A stretch of DNA of 64,000 bases. Origin: Metarhizobium sp964253915. Lineage in GTDB: Bacteria; Pseudomonadota; Alphaproteobacteria; Rhizobiales; Rhizobiaceae. The notes beneath the pieces are model-generated. The model had not been told where the DNA came from, did no database searches, and saw only the letters and a list, made by a program, of their open reading frames with translations. The stretch's first letter is position 1. The number at the start of each line of letters is the position of its first letter. The DNA lies in assembly GCF_964253915.1 (NCBI RefSeq), contig NZ_CAXUSG020000004.1, positions 310,001 to 374,000 on the forward strand. Direction: 5' to 3'. The translations under genes were made by a program, and so were the position numbers. Of the stretch, positions 33,453-43,208 are shown piece by piece.

Positions 33453-34574
33453 ATGGCGGGTTTGGGCGTCGGGCTGATCGGCACCGGTTACATGGGCAAG
33501 TGCCACGCGCTCGCCTGGAATGCGGTGCGGCAGATTTTTGGTGATGTCGAGCGGCCGCGGCTGGTGCATCTGGCCGAAGCCAATGTCGACCTTGCCCGGG
33601 CAAGGGCCTCCGAATTCGGCTTCGACAAGGCGACGGGCAACTGGCGCGACCTGCTGACCGATCCGGATGTGCAGGTGATCTCCGTGACGACGCCGAACCA
33701 GTTCCACGCCGATATGGCGATTGCGGCGCTGCAGGCCGGCAAGCATATCTGGTGCGAAAAACCGATGGCGCCGGCGCTTGCCGATGCCGAACGCATGCTG
33801 GCTGCCGCCAAGGCGTCCGGCCGCGTGGCGATCATGGGGTACAACTATATCCAGAACCCGGTGATGCGGCGGATCAAACAGCTCATCGAAGCGGGCGCGA
33901 TCGGCGACGTCAACCATGTCCGTGTCGAAATGGACGAGGATTTCATGGCCGATCCGCAGGCCCTGTTCTACTGGAAGAGCGAGGCGTCCTCCGGTTACGG
34001 CGCGCTCGACGATTTTGCCGTGCATCCGCTGTCGCTTTTGTGGTTCCTGTTCGGCCATGTCGAGGCCGTTATCGCCGACATGGTGAAACCCTATGCCGAG
34101 CGGCCATTGGCCGAAGGCGGCAGGCGCCCCGTGGAAAACCACGACATTGCCAGCGTGCTCATGCATCTGAACGGCGGCATTTCGGCGGTGCTGATGGCCA
34201 ACCGCTCCGCCTGGGGCCGCAAGGGGCGCATCGCCCTGCAGATCTTCGGCTCGAAAGGCTCGATCCTGTTCGACCAGGAGCGGATGAACGAGTTCGAATT
34301 GTACCAGGCCTCCGGCGCGCGCGCCGAGCAGGGATATCGCAAGATCCTGTCGGCGCCGGTCCACAAGCCCTATGATCGCTTCATTCCCGCCCCTGGCCAT
34401 GGCCTCGGCTTCAACGACCTGAAGATCATCGAATGCCGCGAGTTGCACCGGGCGATTGCCGGCGAGGAGTATTCCGCCATCGATTTCGTCCACGGATTGC
34501 AGATCGAGCGCAGCGTGCACGCCATGGCCCAGTCTTTTCGCGAGCAGCGATGGGTGTCGGTGCCGAAGGGTTGA
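33453..34574 (+). CDS. Gfo/Idh/MocA-family oxidoreductase (inositol dehydrogenase-like)
   Basis: A 373-aa NAD(P)-dependent sugar dehydrogenase: LIGTGYMGKCHA cofactor motif, catalytic-lysine motif WCEKPMAPA and the GYNYIQNP and SGYGALDDFAVHPLSLLW blocks. Strong ribosome site ACGGAGG 6 bases before the ATG. It is a second, diverged paralogue of idhA between iolB and the inositol transporter, so it may oxidise another inositol isomer (scyllo- or D-chiro-) or a related polyol. Precise substrate unknown. Confidence 0.87.
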   Translation: MAGLGVGLIGTGYMGKCHALAWNAVRQIFGDVERPRLVHLAEANVDLARARASEFGFDKATGNWRDLLTDPDVQVISVTTPNQFHADMAIAALQAGKHIWCEKPMAPALADAERMLAAAKASGRVAIMGYNYIQNPVMRRIKQLIEAGAIGDVNHVRVEMDEDFMADPQALFYWKSEASSGYGALDDFAVHPLSLLWFLFGHVEAVIADMVKPYAERPLAEGGRRPVENHDIASVLMHLNGGISAVLMANRSAWGRKGRIALQIFGSKGSILFDQERMNEFELYQASGARAEQGYRKILSAPVHKPYDRFIPAPGHGLGFNDLKIIECRELHRAIAGEEYSAIDFVHGLQIERSVHAMAQSFREQRWVSVPKG

Positions 34575-34616
34575 TCGCTCCGTCGCAGCCGTCCCATGGT
34601 CGCTGAAACAGATGAT

Positions 34617-34630
34617 GGAACGTATATTCC
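34617..34630. promoter_or_regulatory. IolR-type box upstream of the inositol transporter
   Basis: GGAA-CGTATA-TTCC, an exact GGAA-N6-TTCC match, in the 367-base gap between the second dehydrogenase gene and the transporter genes. Confidence 0.6.
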
Positions 34631-34761
34631 ATTTTTTCCAACAGGTGCAGTCTCTGGACGGCCGGTCATAAAACTGGCCGGAAAGCCCGTGTTTTCGGGG
34701 CGGAGTGACGTGAAAGCAATGTCACATCCGAATATTTCGGCCGAAGCCGCTGCAAAGGAGG

Positions 34762-34790
34762 TTGACGCTTTCATTAGAAAATGGAATAAA
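34762..34790 (+). promoter_or_regulatory. candidate promoter of ibpA-iatAP
   Basis: TTGACG (34762-34767), 17-base spacer, AATAAA (34785-34790). An IolR-type box, GGAA-TAAACA-ATCC at 34783-34796, covers the -10 element, and a long AT-rich palindrome (34784-34825) follows, so repressor binding would block the promoter. Confidence 0.5.
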
Positions 34791-34825
34791 CAATCCGAAA
34801 ACTGAAAATTTCAGTTTGTTTATTC
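34784..34825. promoter_or_regulatory. nested palindrome at the transporter promoter
   Basis: Outer arms GAATAAAC/GTTTATTC and inner arms AAACTGAAA-A-TTTCAGTTT (9 bp perfect). It starts in the -10 region and spans the expected transcription start. Likely a repressor site, distinct from the GGAA-N6-TTCC box with which it overlaps. Confidence 0.5.
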
Positions 34826-34941
34826 TGTTTTGGTCGAGGACTTGGGAGAAGCCCCGGCCGGATGAAGAAGGACCCTTCCGGAGGAGGAAGAGGTTCCGGT
34901 CAGTTTCGGTGCCACCGGACACCGTTTTGGAGGAGGAAATC

Positions 34942-35871
34942 ATGAGAAAGTTTATTCTGAGCGCGGCTGCCGCCATGCTGATGTCCACCGCCGCCCATGC
35001 CGAAACCATCGGCGTGTCGATGGCGCAGTTCGACGACAACTTCCTGACCGTCCTGCGCAACGGCATGCAGGATTACGCCAAGACGCTCAATGGCGTCGAA
35101 CTGCAGGTCGAGGATGCGCAGAACGACGTAGCCAAGCAGCAGAGCCAGATTCAGAACTTCATCGCATCCGGCGTCACCGCCATCATCGTCAATCCGGTCG
35201 ATACGGATGCGACGGTGGCGATGTCGAAGATCGCCGCCGATGCCGGCATCCCGCTCGTCTATGTCAACCGCGAGCCGGTCAACGTCGACAGCCTGCCGGA
35301 GAAGCAGGCTTTTGTTGCCTCCAACGAAGTGGATTCCGGCACGCTGGAAGCCAAGGAAGTCTGCCGTCTTCTCGGCGGCAAGGGCAAGGCCGTTGTCATG
35401 ATGGGCGAACTGTCGAACCAGGCCGCCCGCATGCGCACCAAGGACGTGCATGATGTCGTGGCGACCGAAGAATGCAAGGGCATCCAGATCGTCGAAGAGC
35501 AGACGGCCAACTGGTCGCGCACCCAGGGCGCCGACCTGATGACCAACTGGCTCTCCAGCGGCATTGAATTCGACGCCGTCATCTCCAACAACGACGAAAT
35601 GGCGATCGGCGCCATCCAGGCGCTGAAGGCAGCTGGCCGTTCGATGGACAGCGTTGTCGTCGCCGGCGTCGATGCGACGCAGGACGCGCTCGCTGCCATG
35701 CAGGCCGGCGATCTCGACGTCACCGTCTTCCAGGATGCCGCCGGCCAGGGCAAGGGCGCGCTTGATGCGGCCCTGAAGATTGCCAAGGGCGAAGCGGTCG
35801 AGAAGAAGGTCTATATCCCCTTCCAGCTCGTCACGCCGGAAAACGTCAAGGATTTCGTCGCCAAGAACTGA
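34942..35871 (+). CDS. ibpA: inositol ABC transporter substrate-binding protein
   Basis: A 309-aa periplasmic protein with a signal peptide (about 1-22, ending AHA). RbsB-like two-lobe fold with TIGVSMAQFDDNFL, VNPVDTDATVAM and NNDEMAIGAIQALKAAG blocks, the pattern of inositol-binding proteins. Ribosome site GGAGGAGG precedes the ATG. First gene of ibpA-iatA-iatP; a perfect stem-loop follows its stop. Inositol specificity is inferred from the iol context and IolR-type boxes. Confidence 0.88.
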   Translation: MRKFILSAAAAMLMSTAAHAETIGVSMAQFDDNFLTVLRNGMQDYAKTLNGVELQVEDAQNDVAKQQSQIQNFIASGVTAIIVNPVDTDATVAMSKIAADAGIPLVYVNREPVNVDSLPEKQAFVASNEVDSGTLEAKEVCRLLGGKGKAVVMMGELSNQAARMRTKDVHDVVATEECKGIQIVEEQTANWSRTQGADLMTNWLSSGIEFDAVISNNDEMAIGAIQALKAAGRSMDSVVVAGVDATQDALAAMQAGDLDVTVFQDAAGQGKGALDAALKIAKGEAVEKKVYIPFQLVTPENVKDFVAKN

Positions 35872-35888
35872 GGCGGCCGTTGACATGA

Positions 35889-35913
35889 GGAATGCGGGCG
35901 ATGCCCGCATTCC
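35889..35913 (+). other. intercistronic stem-loop between ibpA and iatA
   Basis: Perfect 11-bp stem GGAATGCGGGC / GCCCGCATTCC with a 3-base loop, 18 bases after the ibpA stop, no T-run. Such hairpins commonly protect the 5' mRNA segment so that binding protein is made in excess of the membrane components. Confidence 0.65.
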
Positions 35914-35947
35914 ACCTATATCAAGTCAGTATCGGGAGGAGATGGAG

Positions 35948-37489
<1,542 letters not shown>

Positions 37490-37524
37490 ACGCGCGCCGC
37501 CATCCGCCTCGAAGGGAGGGTCAC

Positions 37525-38550
37525 ATGAACACCAAGGCAGCAGAGGGTGCCGCCCCGCTTGCAACACGGCAACGCCGCCGCCGCGTGCCGCCGGAACTCA
37601 GCATCTTCCTGGTGCTGGTCGGCATCGCGCTGATCTATGAAATCCTCGGCTGGATCTTTGTCGGCCAGAGCTTTTTGATGAACAGCCAGCGCCTGACGAT
37701 CATGATCCTGCAGGTCTCGGTCATCGGCATCATCGCCGTCGGCGTGACGCAGGTGATCATCACCGGCGGCATCGACTTGTCCTCCGGCTCGGTCGTCGGC
37801 ATGACGGCGATGATCGCCGCCAGCCTCGCCCAGTCCTCCAGCTGGTCCCGGGCGCTCTATCCATCGCTCACCGACCTGCCGTTCTTCATCCCCATCGGCG
37901 TCGGCCTGCTGATCGGCCTGGCCGCCGGCTACATCAACGGCCAGCTGATCGCCAAGACCAAGATCCCGCCCTTCATCGCTACGCTCGGCATGATGGTTTC
38001 GGCCCGCGGTATTTCGAAGTGGTACACCAAGGGCCAGCCGGTCTCCGGCCTCACCGACCAGTTCAATTTCATCGGCACGGGCATCTGGCCGGTTATCGTT
38101 TTCCTCGTCGTAGCACTGATCTTCCACATCGCGCTGCGCTACACCCGCTACGGCAAGTTCACCTATGCCATTGGCGCCAACGTCCAGGCTGCCCGCGTCT
38201 CGGGCATCAACATCGAGGCGCATCTGATCAAGGTCTATGCCATTGCCGGGCTGCTGGCGGGGCTTGCCGGCGTCGTTACCGCCGCCCGGGCGCAGACGGC
38301 GCAAGCCGGCATGGGCGTGATGTACGAGCTGGATGCCATCGCCGCAGCCGTCATCGGCGGCACGTCCTTGACGGGCGGCATCGGCCGGATCACCGGCACG
38401 GTGATCGGCACCGTCATCCTTGGCGTCATGACCTCGGGTTTCACCTTCCTGCGTGTCGACGCCTATTACCAGGAGATCGTCAAGGGCCTGATCATCGTCG
38501 CCGCCGTGGTGATCGACGTCTACCGCCAGAAGAAGCGGACCAAGCACTGA
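37525..38550 (+). CDS. iatP: inositol ABC transporter permease
   Basis: A 341-aa RbsC-type permease with about ten helices, the TGGIDLSSGSVVGMTAMIAAS segment and the IGGTSLTGGIGRITGTVIG loop typical of BPD_transp_2 permeases. AAGGGAGG precedes the ATG. It is the only permease in this transporter, so probably acts as a homodimer. A strong terminator follows. Confidence 0.92.
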   Translation: MNTKAAEGAAPLATRQRRRRVPPELSIFLVLVGIALIYEILGWIFVGQSFLMNSQRLTIMILQVSVIGIIAVGVTQVIITGGIDLSSGSVVGMTAMIAASLAQSSSWSRALYPSLTDLPFFIPIGVGLLIGLAAGYINGQLIAKTKIPPFIATLGMMVSARGISKWYTKGQPVSGLTDQFNFIGTGIWPVIVFLVVALIFHIALRYTRYGKFTYAIGANVQAARVSGINIEAHLIKVYAIAGLLAGLAGVVTAARAQTAQAGMGVMYELDAIAAAVIGGTSLTGGIGRITGTVIGTVILGVMTSGFTFLRVDAYYQEIVKGLIIVAAVVIDVYRQKKRTKH

Positions 38551-38556
38551 CTTCGG

Positions 38557-38612
38557 CCGGTGCGGTCCTCCTCCGGCCGCACCGGTTGATTTTCCCCTTT
38601 TTTAATTTTTCT
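38557..38612 (+). terminator. rho-independent terminator after iatP
   Basis: Perfect 9-bp stem CCGGTGCGG / CCGCACCGG (38557-38585) followed by a T-rich tract containing TTTTTT and TTTTT, 7 bases after the iatP stop. Confidence 0.8.
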
Positions 38613-38642
38613 CGGCACGACTGAGCCGGAGAAGGAAGGCCG

Positions 38643-39455
38643 ATGACCCGCTTGCCCTTTGCTCTCAACCACATGGCCGCCCCCGGCCTGCCGCTCGACC
38701 GTTTCTTTGCCCTGGCGAAGGCGCTTGGCATCGACAGCGTCGAGATTCGCAACGACCTCGACGGCAATGCCATCCTCGACGGCACGCCGGCCGCGGAGGT
38801 GAAGGCGGCAGCACAGGCGCAAGGGTTGACGATCATCTCCATCAACGCGCTGCAGCGTTTCAACGAATGGAACGACACGCGTGCCGCCGAAGCGGAGGCG
38901 CTGGTCACCTATGCACGCGATTGCGGTGCCAAGGCGCTGGTGCTGGTGCCGGTCAACGATGGCAGCGGCCAGGCGGAGGGCGAGCGGCAGGCCAATTTAC
39001 GCACCGCGCTCAAGGCCCTGCAGCCGATGCTGGCAAAGGCCGGCATCATCGGGCTGGTGGAGCCGCTCGGTTTTTCCATCTGCTCGTTGAGTTCCAAGCG
39101 CGAGGCCGAAGAGGCGATCCGCGAACTCGGGTTCACGGACACCTTCCGGCTGGTGCATGACACCTTTCACCACCATCTCGCCGGAGAGCCGGAGCTGTTT
39201 CCCGACCTGACGGGGCTGGTGCATATATCCGGCGTCAGCGATGTCGCGGTCTCCGTCGCCGATATGCGCGATCCGCACCGTGTGCTGGTCGATGCCAGTG
39301 ACCGGCTGGACAATTGCGGCCAGATCCGCGCCCTGCGCGATTCAGGCTACATCGGACCGTTTTCTTTCGAGCCTTTCGCGCCTGACGTGCATGCCCTCAA
39401 CGATCCCGCGGTCGCCTTGCAGGCCAGCATGGCGTTCATCGAAGCCAAGGTCTGA
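38643..39455 (+). CDS. sugar phosphate isomerase/epimerase-family TIM barrel (IolI-like)
   Basis: A 270-aa xylose-isomerase-like TIM barrel. The opening ALNHMAAPGL, SVEIRNDL, ISINALQRFNEWN, VEPLGF, LVHDTFHHHL and LVHISGV blocks parallel Bacillus IolI, which interconverts inosose isomers; metal ligands are in EPLGF, HDTFHH and the final FEPF. It lies beyond the transporter terminator with its own ribosome site GGAGAAGGAAGG, and is convergent with dhaK. A role in using D-chiro- or other inositols is inferred. Confidence 0.8.
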   Translation: MTRLPFALNHMAAPGLPLDRFFALAKALGIDSVEIRNDLDGNAILDGTPAAEVKAAAQAQGLTIISINALQRFNEWNDTRAAEAEALVTYARDCGAKALVLVPVNDGSGQAEGERQANLRTALKALQPMLAKAGIIGLVEPLGFSICSLSSKREAEEAIRELGFTDTFRLVHDTFHHHLAGEPELFPDLTGLVHISGVSDVAVSVADMRDPHRVLVDASDRLDNCGQIRALRDSGYIGPFSFEPFAPDVHALNDPAVALQASMAFIEAKV

Positions 39456-39471
39456 TCGCTGCGGGCGGTGT

Positions 39472-40467
39472 CTACTCGCCCCAGCGCAACGCGGCGGTGT
39501 TGACCGGCGCATCCCACAGCGACAACTCGTCATCGGAGAGCAGGCACAGCGTCACCGACAGGCCGGACATGTCGAGCGAGGTCACGTAGGTGCCGACAAG
39601 TGACCTCCGGACAGCGATGCCGTGTGTCTCGACGATGCGGCGGGCGGCGTTGTAGGCGAGATAAAGTTCGGCTGGCGGCGTGGCGCCGAGGCCGTTGATC
39701 AGCAGCAGGCCATTCTTTCGGTTGTCTTTCGGCAGGTCGGCGACGATCGTTTCGCAGAGATGCCGGAGGATGTCGTCGGCCGGCCGGAAGGGCTCGCGTG
39801 TCTGGCCGGGTTCGCCGTGAATGCCGACGCCCATTTCCATCTCGTCCGGGCCAAGCGCAAAAGTCTTGCGCTGCGTCTGCGGCACGGTGACGCCGGTGAG
39901 GGCGACCCCCATGGTGCGGATGCGCGGTGCGAGATCGTCGCCGAGCGCCTTGAGGGTTTCGAGTGGCGCGCCGCGTTCCGCGGCCGCACCGAGGATCTTT
40001 TCGACGATGACGGCGCCGGCGACGCCGCGGCGTCCCTGGCTGCGCGGCAAGCCGGCCGCCTCGACATCGTCGCCGATCAGCACGGTCTCTATCTTATGGC
40101 GGTCGGCGGCCATTTCGGCAGCCATTTCGAAATTCATCACATCGCCGTCGTAATTCTTGACGATCAGCAGGCAGCCGGCGCCGGTATCGGTCGCCTCGAT
40201 GGCGCGGACGATCTGGTCGGGCGTTGGCGATGTGAAGACATGCCCCTGGCAAGCGGCATCCAGCATGCCGCGGCCGACGAAACCGACATGCAACGGTTCG
40301 TGCCCGGAGCCGCCGCCGGAAACCAGAGCCACCTTGCCGGCCTTGATGTCGCGGCGGCGGACGAACTTGCGGTCGCTGTCGAACACGACGATATCCTCAT
40401 GGGCGGCAACGAAGCCTGCGAGGCTTTCCGCGACCATGGTCTCCGCCGTGTTGATGAATTTCTTCAT
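39472..40467 (-). CDS. dhaK: dihydroxyacetone kinase subunit DhaK (stand-alone)
   Basis: A 331-aa substrate-binding DhaK subunit: LVSGGGSGHEP at 49-58, and catalytic His217 in GVGIHGEPG, which binds dihydroxyacetone covalently in the family. Has no ATPase domain, so it must be phosphorylated via a DhaL; the DhaL/DhaM pair upstream in this operon is the obvious partner. Last gene of the long operon, 114 bases after the HTH gene, with GGGAGGGG before the ATG. Substrate could also be a related ketose such as erythrulose. Confidence 0.9.
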   Translation of the reverse strand: MKKFINTAETMVAESLAGFVAAHEDIVVFDSDRKFVRRRDIKAGKVALVSGGGSGHEPLHVGFVGRGMLDAACQGHVFTSPTPDQIVRAIEATDTGAGCLLIVKNYDGDVMNFEMAAEMAADRHKIETVLIGDDVEAAGLPRSQGRRGVAGAVIVEKILGAAAERGAPLETLKALGDDLAPRIRTMGVALTGVTVPQTQRKTFALGPDEMEMGVGIHGEPGQTREPFRPADDILRHLCETIVADLPKDNRKNGLLLINGLGATPPAELYLAYNAARRIVETHGIAVRRSLVGTYVTSLDMSGLSVTLCLLSDDELSLWDAPVNTAALRWGE

Positions 40468-40581
40468 CTTGCCCCTCCCAAGGCATCGATCGTCTTGAGC
40501 ATCTCCGGAGGCGCGACCCTGTTCCGCGCCTTAACCAGGGTCGTTGCCTGCATGCATCATTTCAGCGCTGCGTCACGTGCC

Positions 40582-40992
40582 TCAATCATTTTCCTGCGTC
40601 ATCGCCACGATCTTTTGAACGAGATCGGCGATGGCTTCCTCCAGCAGCCTGTTCTTCCTGTCGTCACCCAGATCCGGGACCATCAGCGACAGGTGCCTCA
40701 GCTTTTCGGCATTGCCGAGATCCGGTAGCTTGCCGGGATGGGCGGCCTGGTAGGCGTCGAGGAAACGGTCCTGTTCCGCCGGGCTGAAATGGCAGACCCG
40801 AAAGATCGTCGCCAGATGCCGGGCCGGCAGCGGCGTCGAATAGGTCGGGCTGGTGACCTGCGTCACGAAACTGCGATGCTTGCCCAGCGCGGTCGCCAGC
40901 CGCTGCCGGGTGCCGGACGGCCGGTTGTCGATGATCTGCGCCAGCACGGTCTTGTAGGCGATGATGGCGTCTTCGGGGTTTTCGCGCGCCAT
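40582..40992 (-). CDS. small helix-turn-helix protein in the dha operon
   Basis: A 136-aa hydrophilic protein. Residues ~25-75 (TRQRLATALGKHRSFVTQVTS...LPARHLATIFRVC) look like a Cro/CI-type helix-turn-helix, and the C-terminal part is helical and charged. The ATG at 40992 has AGGAG 7 bases upstream and is one base from the enzyme I stop, so translation is coupled. Probably a local regulator or kinase modulator; it does not resemble DhaR, DhaS or DhaQ. Confidence 0.7.
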   Translation of the reverse strand: MARENPEDAIIAYKTVLAQIIDNRPSGTRQRLATALGKHRSFVTQVTSPTYSTPLPARHLATIFRVCHFSPAEQDRFLDAYQAAHPGKLPDLGNAEKLRHLSLMVPDLGDDRKNRLLEEAIADLVQKIVAMTQEND

Positions 40993-40993
40993 C

Positions 40994-42883
40994 TTATACT
41001 CCTGCTGCCGTCGTTTCATCGGCGTTGCGGCCGATGAGCGCCGATCTTAGCCCGGCGAGCGCCGGCGGCGCCACGGAAAAATGCCGGATACCGGCGGCGA
41101 GCAGGCCCGGCAGGTTCTCCGGTTCGGCGGCCAGGTCGCCGCAGACGGCAAGCGGTTTGCCCATCGCCGCCGCCAGATCGGCCGTCTGCTGGGCCAGGCG
41201 CAGGATGGCCGGTGTGGCGCGCTTGTAATAGGATGCGGCGGCGGCATCGTCGCGAGAGGCGGCGCTCAGATATTGCGCCAGGTCGTTGGTGCCGATCGAG
41301 AAAAACGCCGCGGCGCCGAAGGCATCGAGCATCAGGGCGGCGGCAGGCACCTCTACCATGATGCCGACGGGGGCAAGCCGATGCGGGATCCTGCGGCTTG
41401 CCAGCGACGCCGCCTCCTCACCGAGGATCGCCTGCATCGCTTCCAGTTCGTCCGGATAGGTCACCATCGGCAAGAGGACACGCAGATCGCCGAAGGGCGC
41501 GGCGCGCAGTAGGGCGCGGGCCTGGACGCGAGCAAGTTCGGGCCGGGACAGCAGCAGGCGAATGCCACGCAGGTGTGGCGAGGTGCAGGCTTCGGAAGCG
41601 AGGCCGCGCAGGGGCTTGTCGCCGCCGAGGTCGAGCATGCGGATCGTCACCGGCCGGCCGGCGGCCCAATCGAGCACATGGCGATAGACGGCAAGCTGCC
41701 GCTCCTCGTCGGCGATCTCCGCAAGCGAGGAAAAGGCGAATTCCGAACGCATCAGGCCGATGCCGGCAATCCCGGTCGGGGGCAGCGCCGCAATCTCCTG
41801 GATAGTGTTGAGATTGATCGACAGCGTGATGCCGGCTTGCTCCCCCTTCGCCCCGGCGGGGAGAAGGTGGCTCGCAGCGCGGGATGAGGGGGCCTCTTGC
41901 TCCGCGTTTGTCGAGAGGTCGCCCCCCTCATCGCCTCGCATGCGCTCGGCACTTCTCCCCGCGGGGGAGAAGAGGGAGGTCGCGGCAGGCGTTTGCGCTT
42001 CATTGCTTACGAAGCCATGGTCGTCGAAGCCCCCGGCTTGCTCCCCCTTCGCCCCAGCGGGGAGAAGGTGGCGCGCAGCGCCGGATGAGGGGGTCTCTTG
42101 CTCTGCGTTTGCCGAGAGGTCGCCCCCCTCATCGCCTCGCATGCGTTCGGCACTTCTCCCCGCTGGAGAGAAGTGGGAGCTTGTGGCAGGTGTTTGCGCC
42201 CCATCGATATCAGCCGGCCCGAGACGGATGGTGCCGGTCCCGCCATCGGCCAGCACGTCCTCGCCGTCTGCGATGGCGAAAGGCCCGCTGGCGACCACCA
42301 TGGGCACGGACCGGGAGCGCGCCAGCATGGCGACGTGGCTTGCGGCGCTGCCGGCAAACAGCGCGATGCCGCCACCCTGCGACCAGTCGTGGGCGAGGAA
42401 GCGGCTCGGTTCGATGTCGTGGCCGATAAAAACCGCCCCCTTGGGGAAATCCGCGAAAACCTCGCCGGCCAAAACACCCAGCACGCGGCTCTTGATGTCG
42501 ATCACGTCGATGGCGCGGGCGCGGATCTGTTCATCCTCCGCCGCTTCCAGCTCGGCGACATAGGGATCGAGCACGCCGATCCAGGCAAAGGCGGCGCTTT
42601 CGCCGGCGGCCAGCCGTTGGGCGACGCGTTCGGTGATGGTTGGGTCTTCGAGCACTTCGATCTGGAAATCGAGCAGCGCAGCGCTGTCGGCATCCGTCGC
42701 TGCTGCGAGTGTCCGCAGGTCCATGGCGGCGCGTGTCACGGCGTTTTCGAGGGCGGCTACTTCGCTGCCGCCGGCCGTTTCGCCTGTTGTTGCCGGCCCG
42801 GCCGCCGGCTTTGCCAGGAAAGCGGGGCCGCGGGCGATGCCGGGCGAGGCGCCGGTGCCGCGGATCTCACGCAAGGCGGCCAT
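40994..42883 (-). CDS. PTS enzyme I (PEP-protein phosphotransferase) with in-frame repeat insertions
   Basis: Takes phosphate from PEP and passes it to HPr. 629 aa: N-terminal helical and phospho-His domain with active His183 (AASHVAMLARS), then a PEP-binding TIM barrel with GIGLMRSEFAF and the catalytic cysteine in LAVCGDLAAE. Between them, residues ~229-351 are foreign: two 56-aa copies (AQTPA...GAKGEQAG) joined by 11 residues, translated from RIME-type DNA. Without them the protein is ~506 aa. All catalytic residues remain. It lacks the GAF domain of PtsP. Overlaps the HPr gene by 17 bases. Confidence 0.9.
   Translation of the reverse strand: MAALREIRGTGASPGIARGPAFLAKPAAGPATTGETAGGSEVAALENAVTRAAMDLRTLAAATDADSAALLDFQIEVLEDPTITERVAQRLAAGESAAFAWIGVLDPYVAELEAAEDEQIRARAIDVIDIKSRVLGVLAGEVFADFPKGAVFIGHDIEPSRFLAHDWSQGGGIALFAGSAASHVAMLARSRSVPMVVASGPFAIADGEDVLADGGTGTIRLGPADIDGAQTPATSSHFSPAGRSAERMRGDEGGDLSANAEQETPSSGAARHLLPAGAKGEQAGGFDDHGFVSNEAQTPAATSLFSPAGRSAERMRGDEGGDLSTNAEQEAPSSRAASHLLPAGAKGEQAGITLSINLNTIQEIAALPPTGIAGIGLMRSEFAFSSLAEIADEERQLAVYRHVLDWAAGRPVTIRMLDLGGDKPLRGLASEACTSPHLRGIRLLLSRPELARVQARALLRAAPFGDLRVLLPMVTYPDELEAMQAILGEEAASLASRRIPHRLAPVGIMVEVPAAALMLDAFGAAAFFSIGTNDLAQYLSAASRDDAAAASYYKRATPAILRLAQQTADLAAAMGKPLAVCGDLAAEPENLPGLLAAGIRHFSVAPPALAGLRSALIGRNADETTAAGV
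41831..42199. repeat. tandem RIME-derived repeats inside the enzyme I gene
   Basis: Two ~168-bp units with a 201-bp period, each with CTTCTCCCC/GGGGAGAAG-type palindromes, GGGATGAGGG-type ends and CCCCCTCATCGCCTCGCATGC, as in the intergenic elements but of a separate subfamily. Both units keep one open frame (123 codons total, no stop) and lie exactly between the two enzyme I domains. The units differ at a handful of positions, so the duplication is not brand new. Confidence 0.88.
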
Positions 42884-43208
42884 GCTTCTTGTCCTCGTCG
42901 AAATTGCGCTCGACGAGGCCTTTCAGGGCGGCGATCGCCTCTTCGGCCCGGATGCCCTCGGCGCGGATACGCAAGAGCGAACCCTTGCGGATGCGGGCGC
43001 CCATGATCTTGATGATGCTCTTGCCGTTCAGCCAGATGTCGCTGCCATCGACGTCGATCTCGATGGTGCAGGGAAAGGATTTCGCCAGGCGGGTGAAGGT
43101 CACGGAGGGGCGGGCATGCAGGCCCACGCCATGGGTGATCTCAACCTCCGTCTGGCATCTGGCAAACACGGAACCGGCCTCCTGCCTTTCTGCTTGCGGG
43201 TCGCTCAT
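42867..43208 (-). CDS. HPr-family phosphocarrier protein
   Basis: A 113-aa HPr: phospho-accepting His31 in GVGLHARPSVTF and the SIIKIMGARIRKGS region equivalent to the regulatory-serine segment. Transfers phosphate from enzyme I to DhaM. Slightly longer than free HPr (about 88 aa), with an N-terminal extension of ~18 residues. Overlaps dhaM by ATGA and enzyme I by 17 bases, so the three are translated together; in E. coli equivalents are fused in one DhaM chain. Confidence 0.9.
   Translation of the reverse strand: MSDPQAERQEAGSVFARCQTEVEITHGVGLHARPSVTFTRLAKSFPCTIEIDVDGSDIWLNGKSIIKIMGARIRKGSLLRIRAEGIRAEEAIAALKGLVERNFDEDKKHGRLA

Noticed and set aside
41831..42199. Tandem palindromes read as a CRISPR array
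   Set aside because: Only two long units with a 201-bp period, no short direct repeats with variable spacers and no cas genes; the DNA matches the RIME-like repeats.
40994..42883. Enzyme I gene as a pseudogene disrupted by repeats
   Set aside because: The frame is open throughout, both flanking domains are intact with catalytic residues, and the neighbours are translationally coupled.
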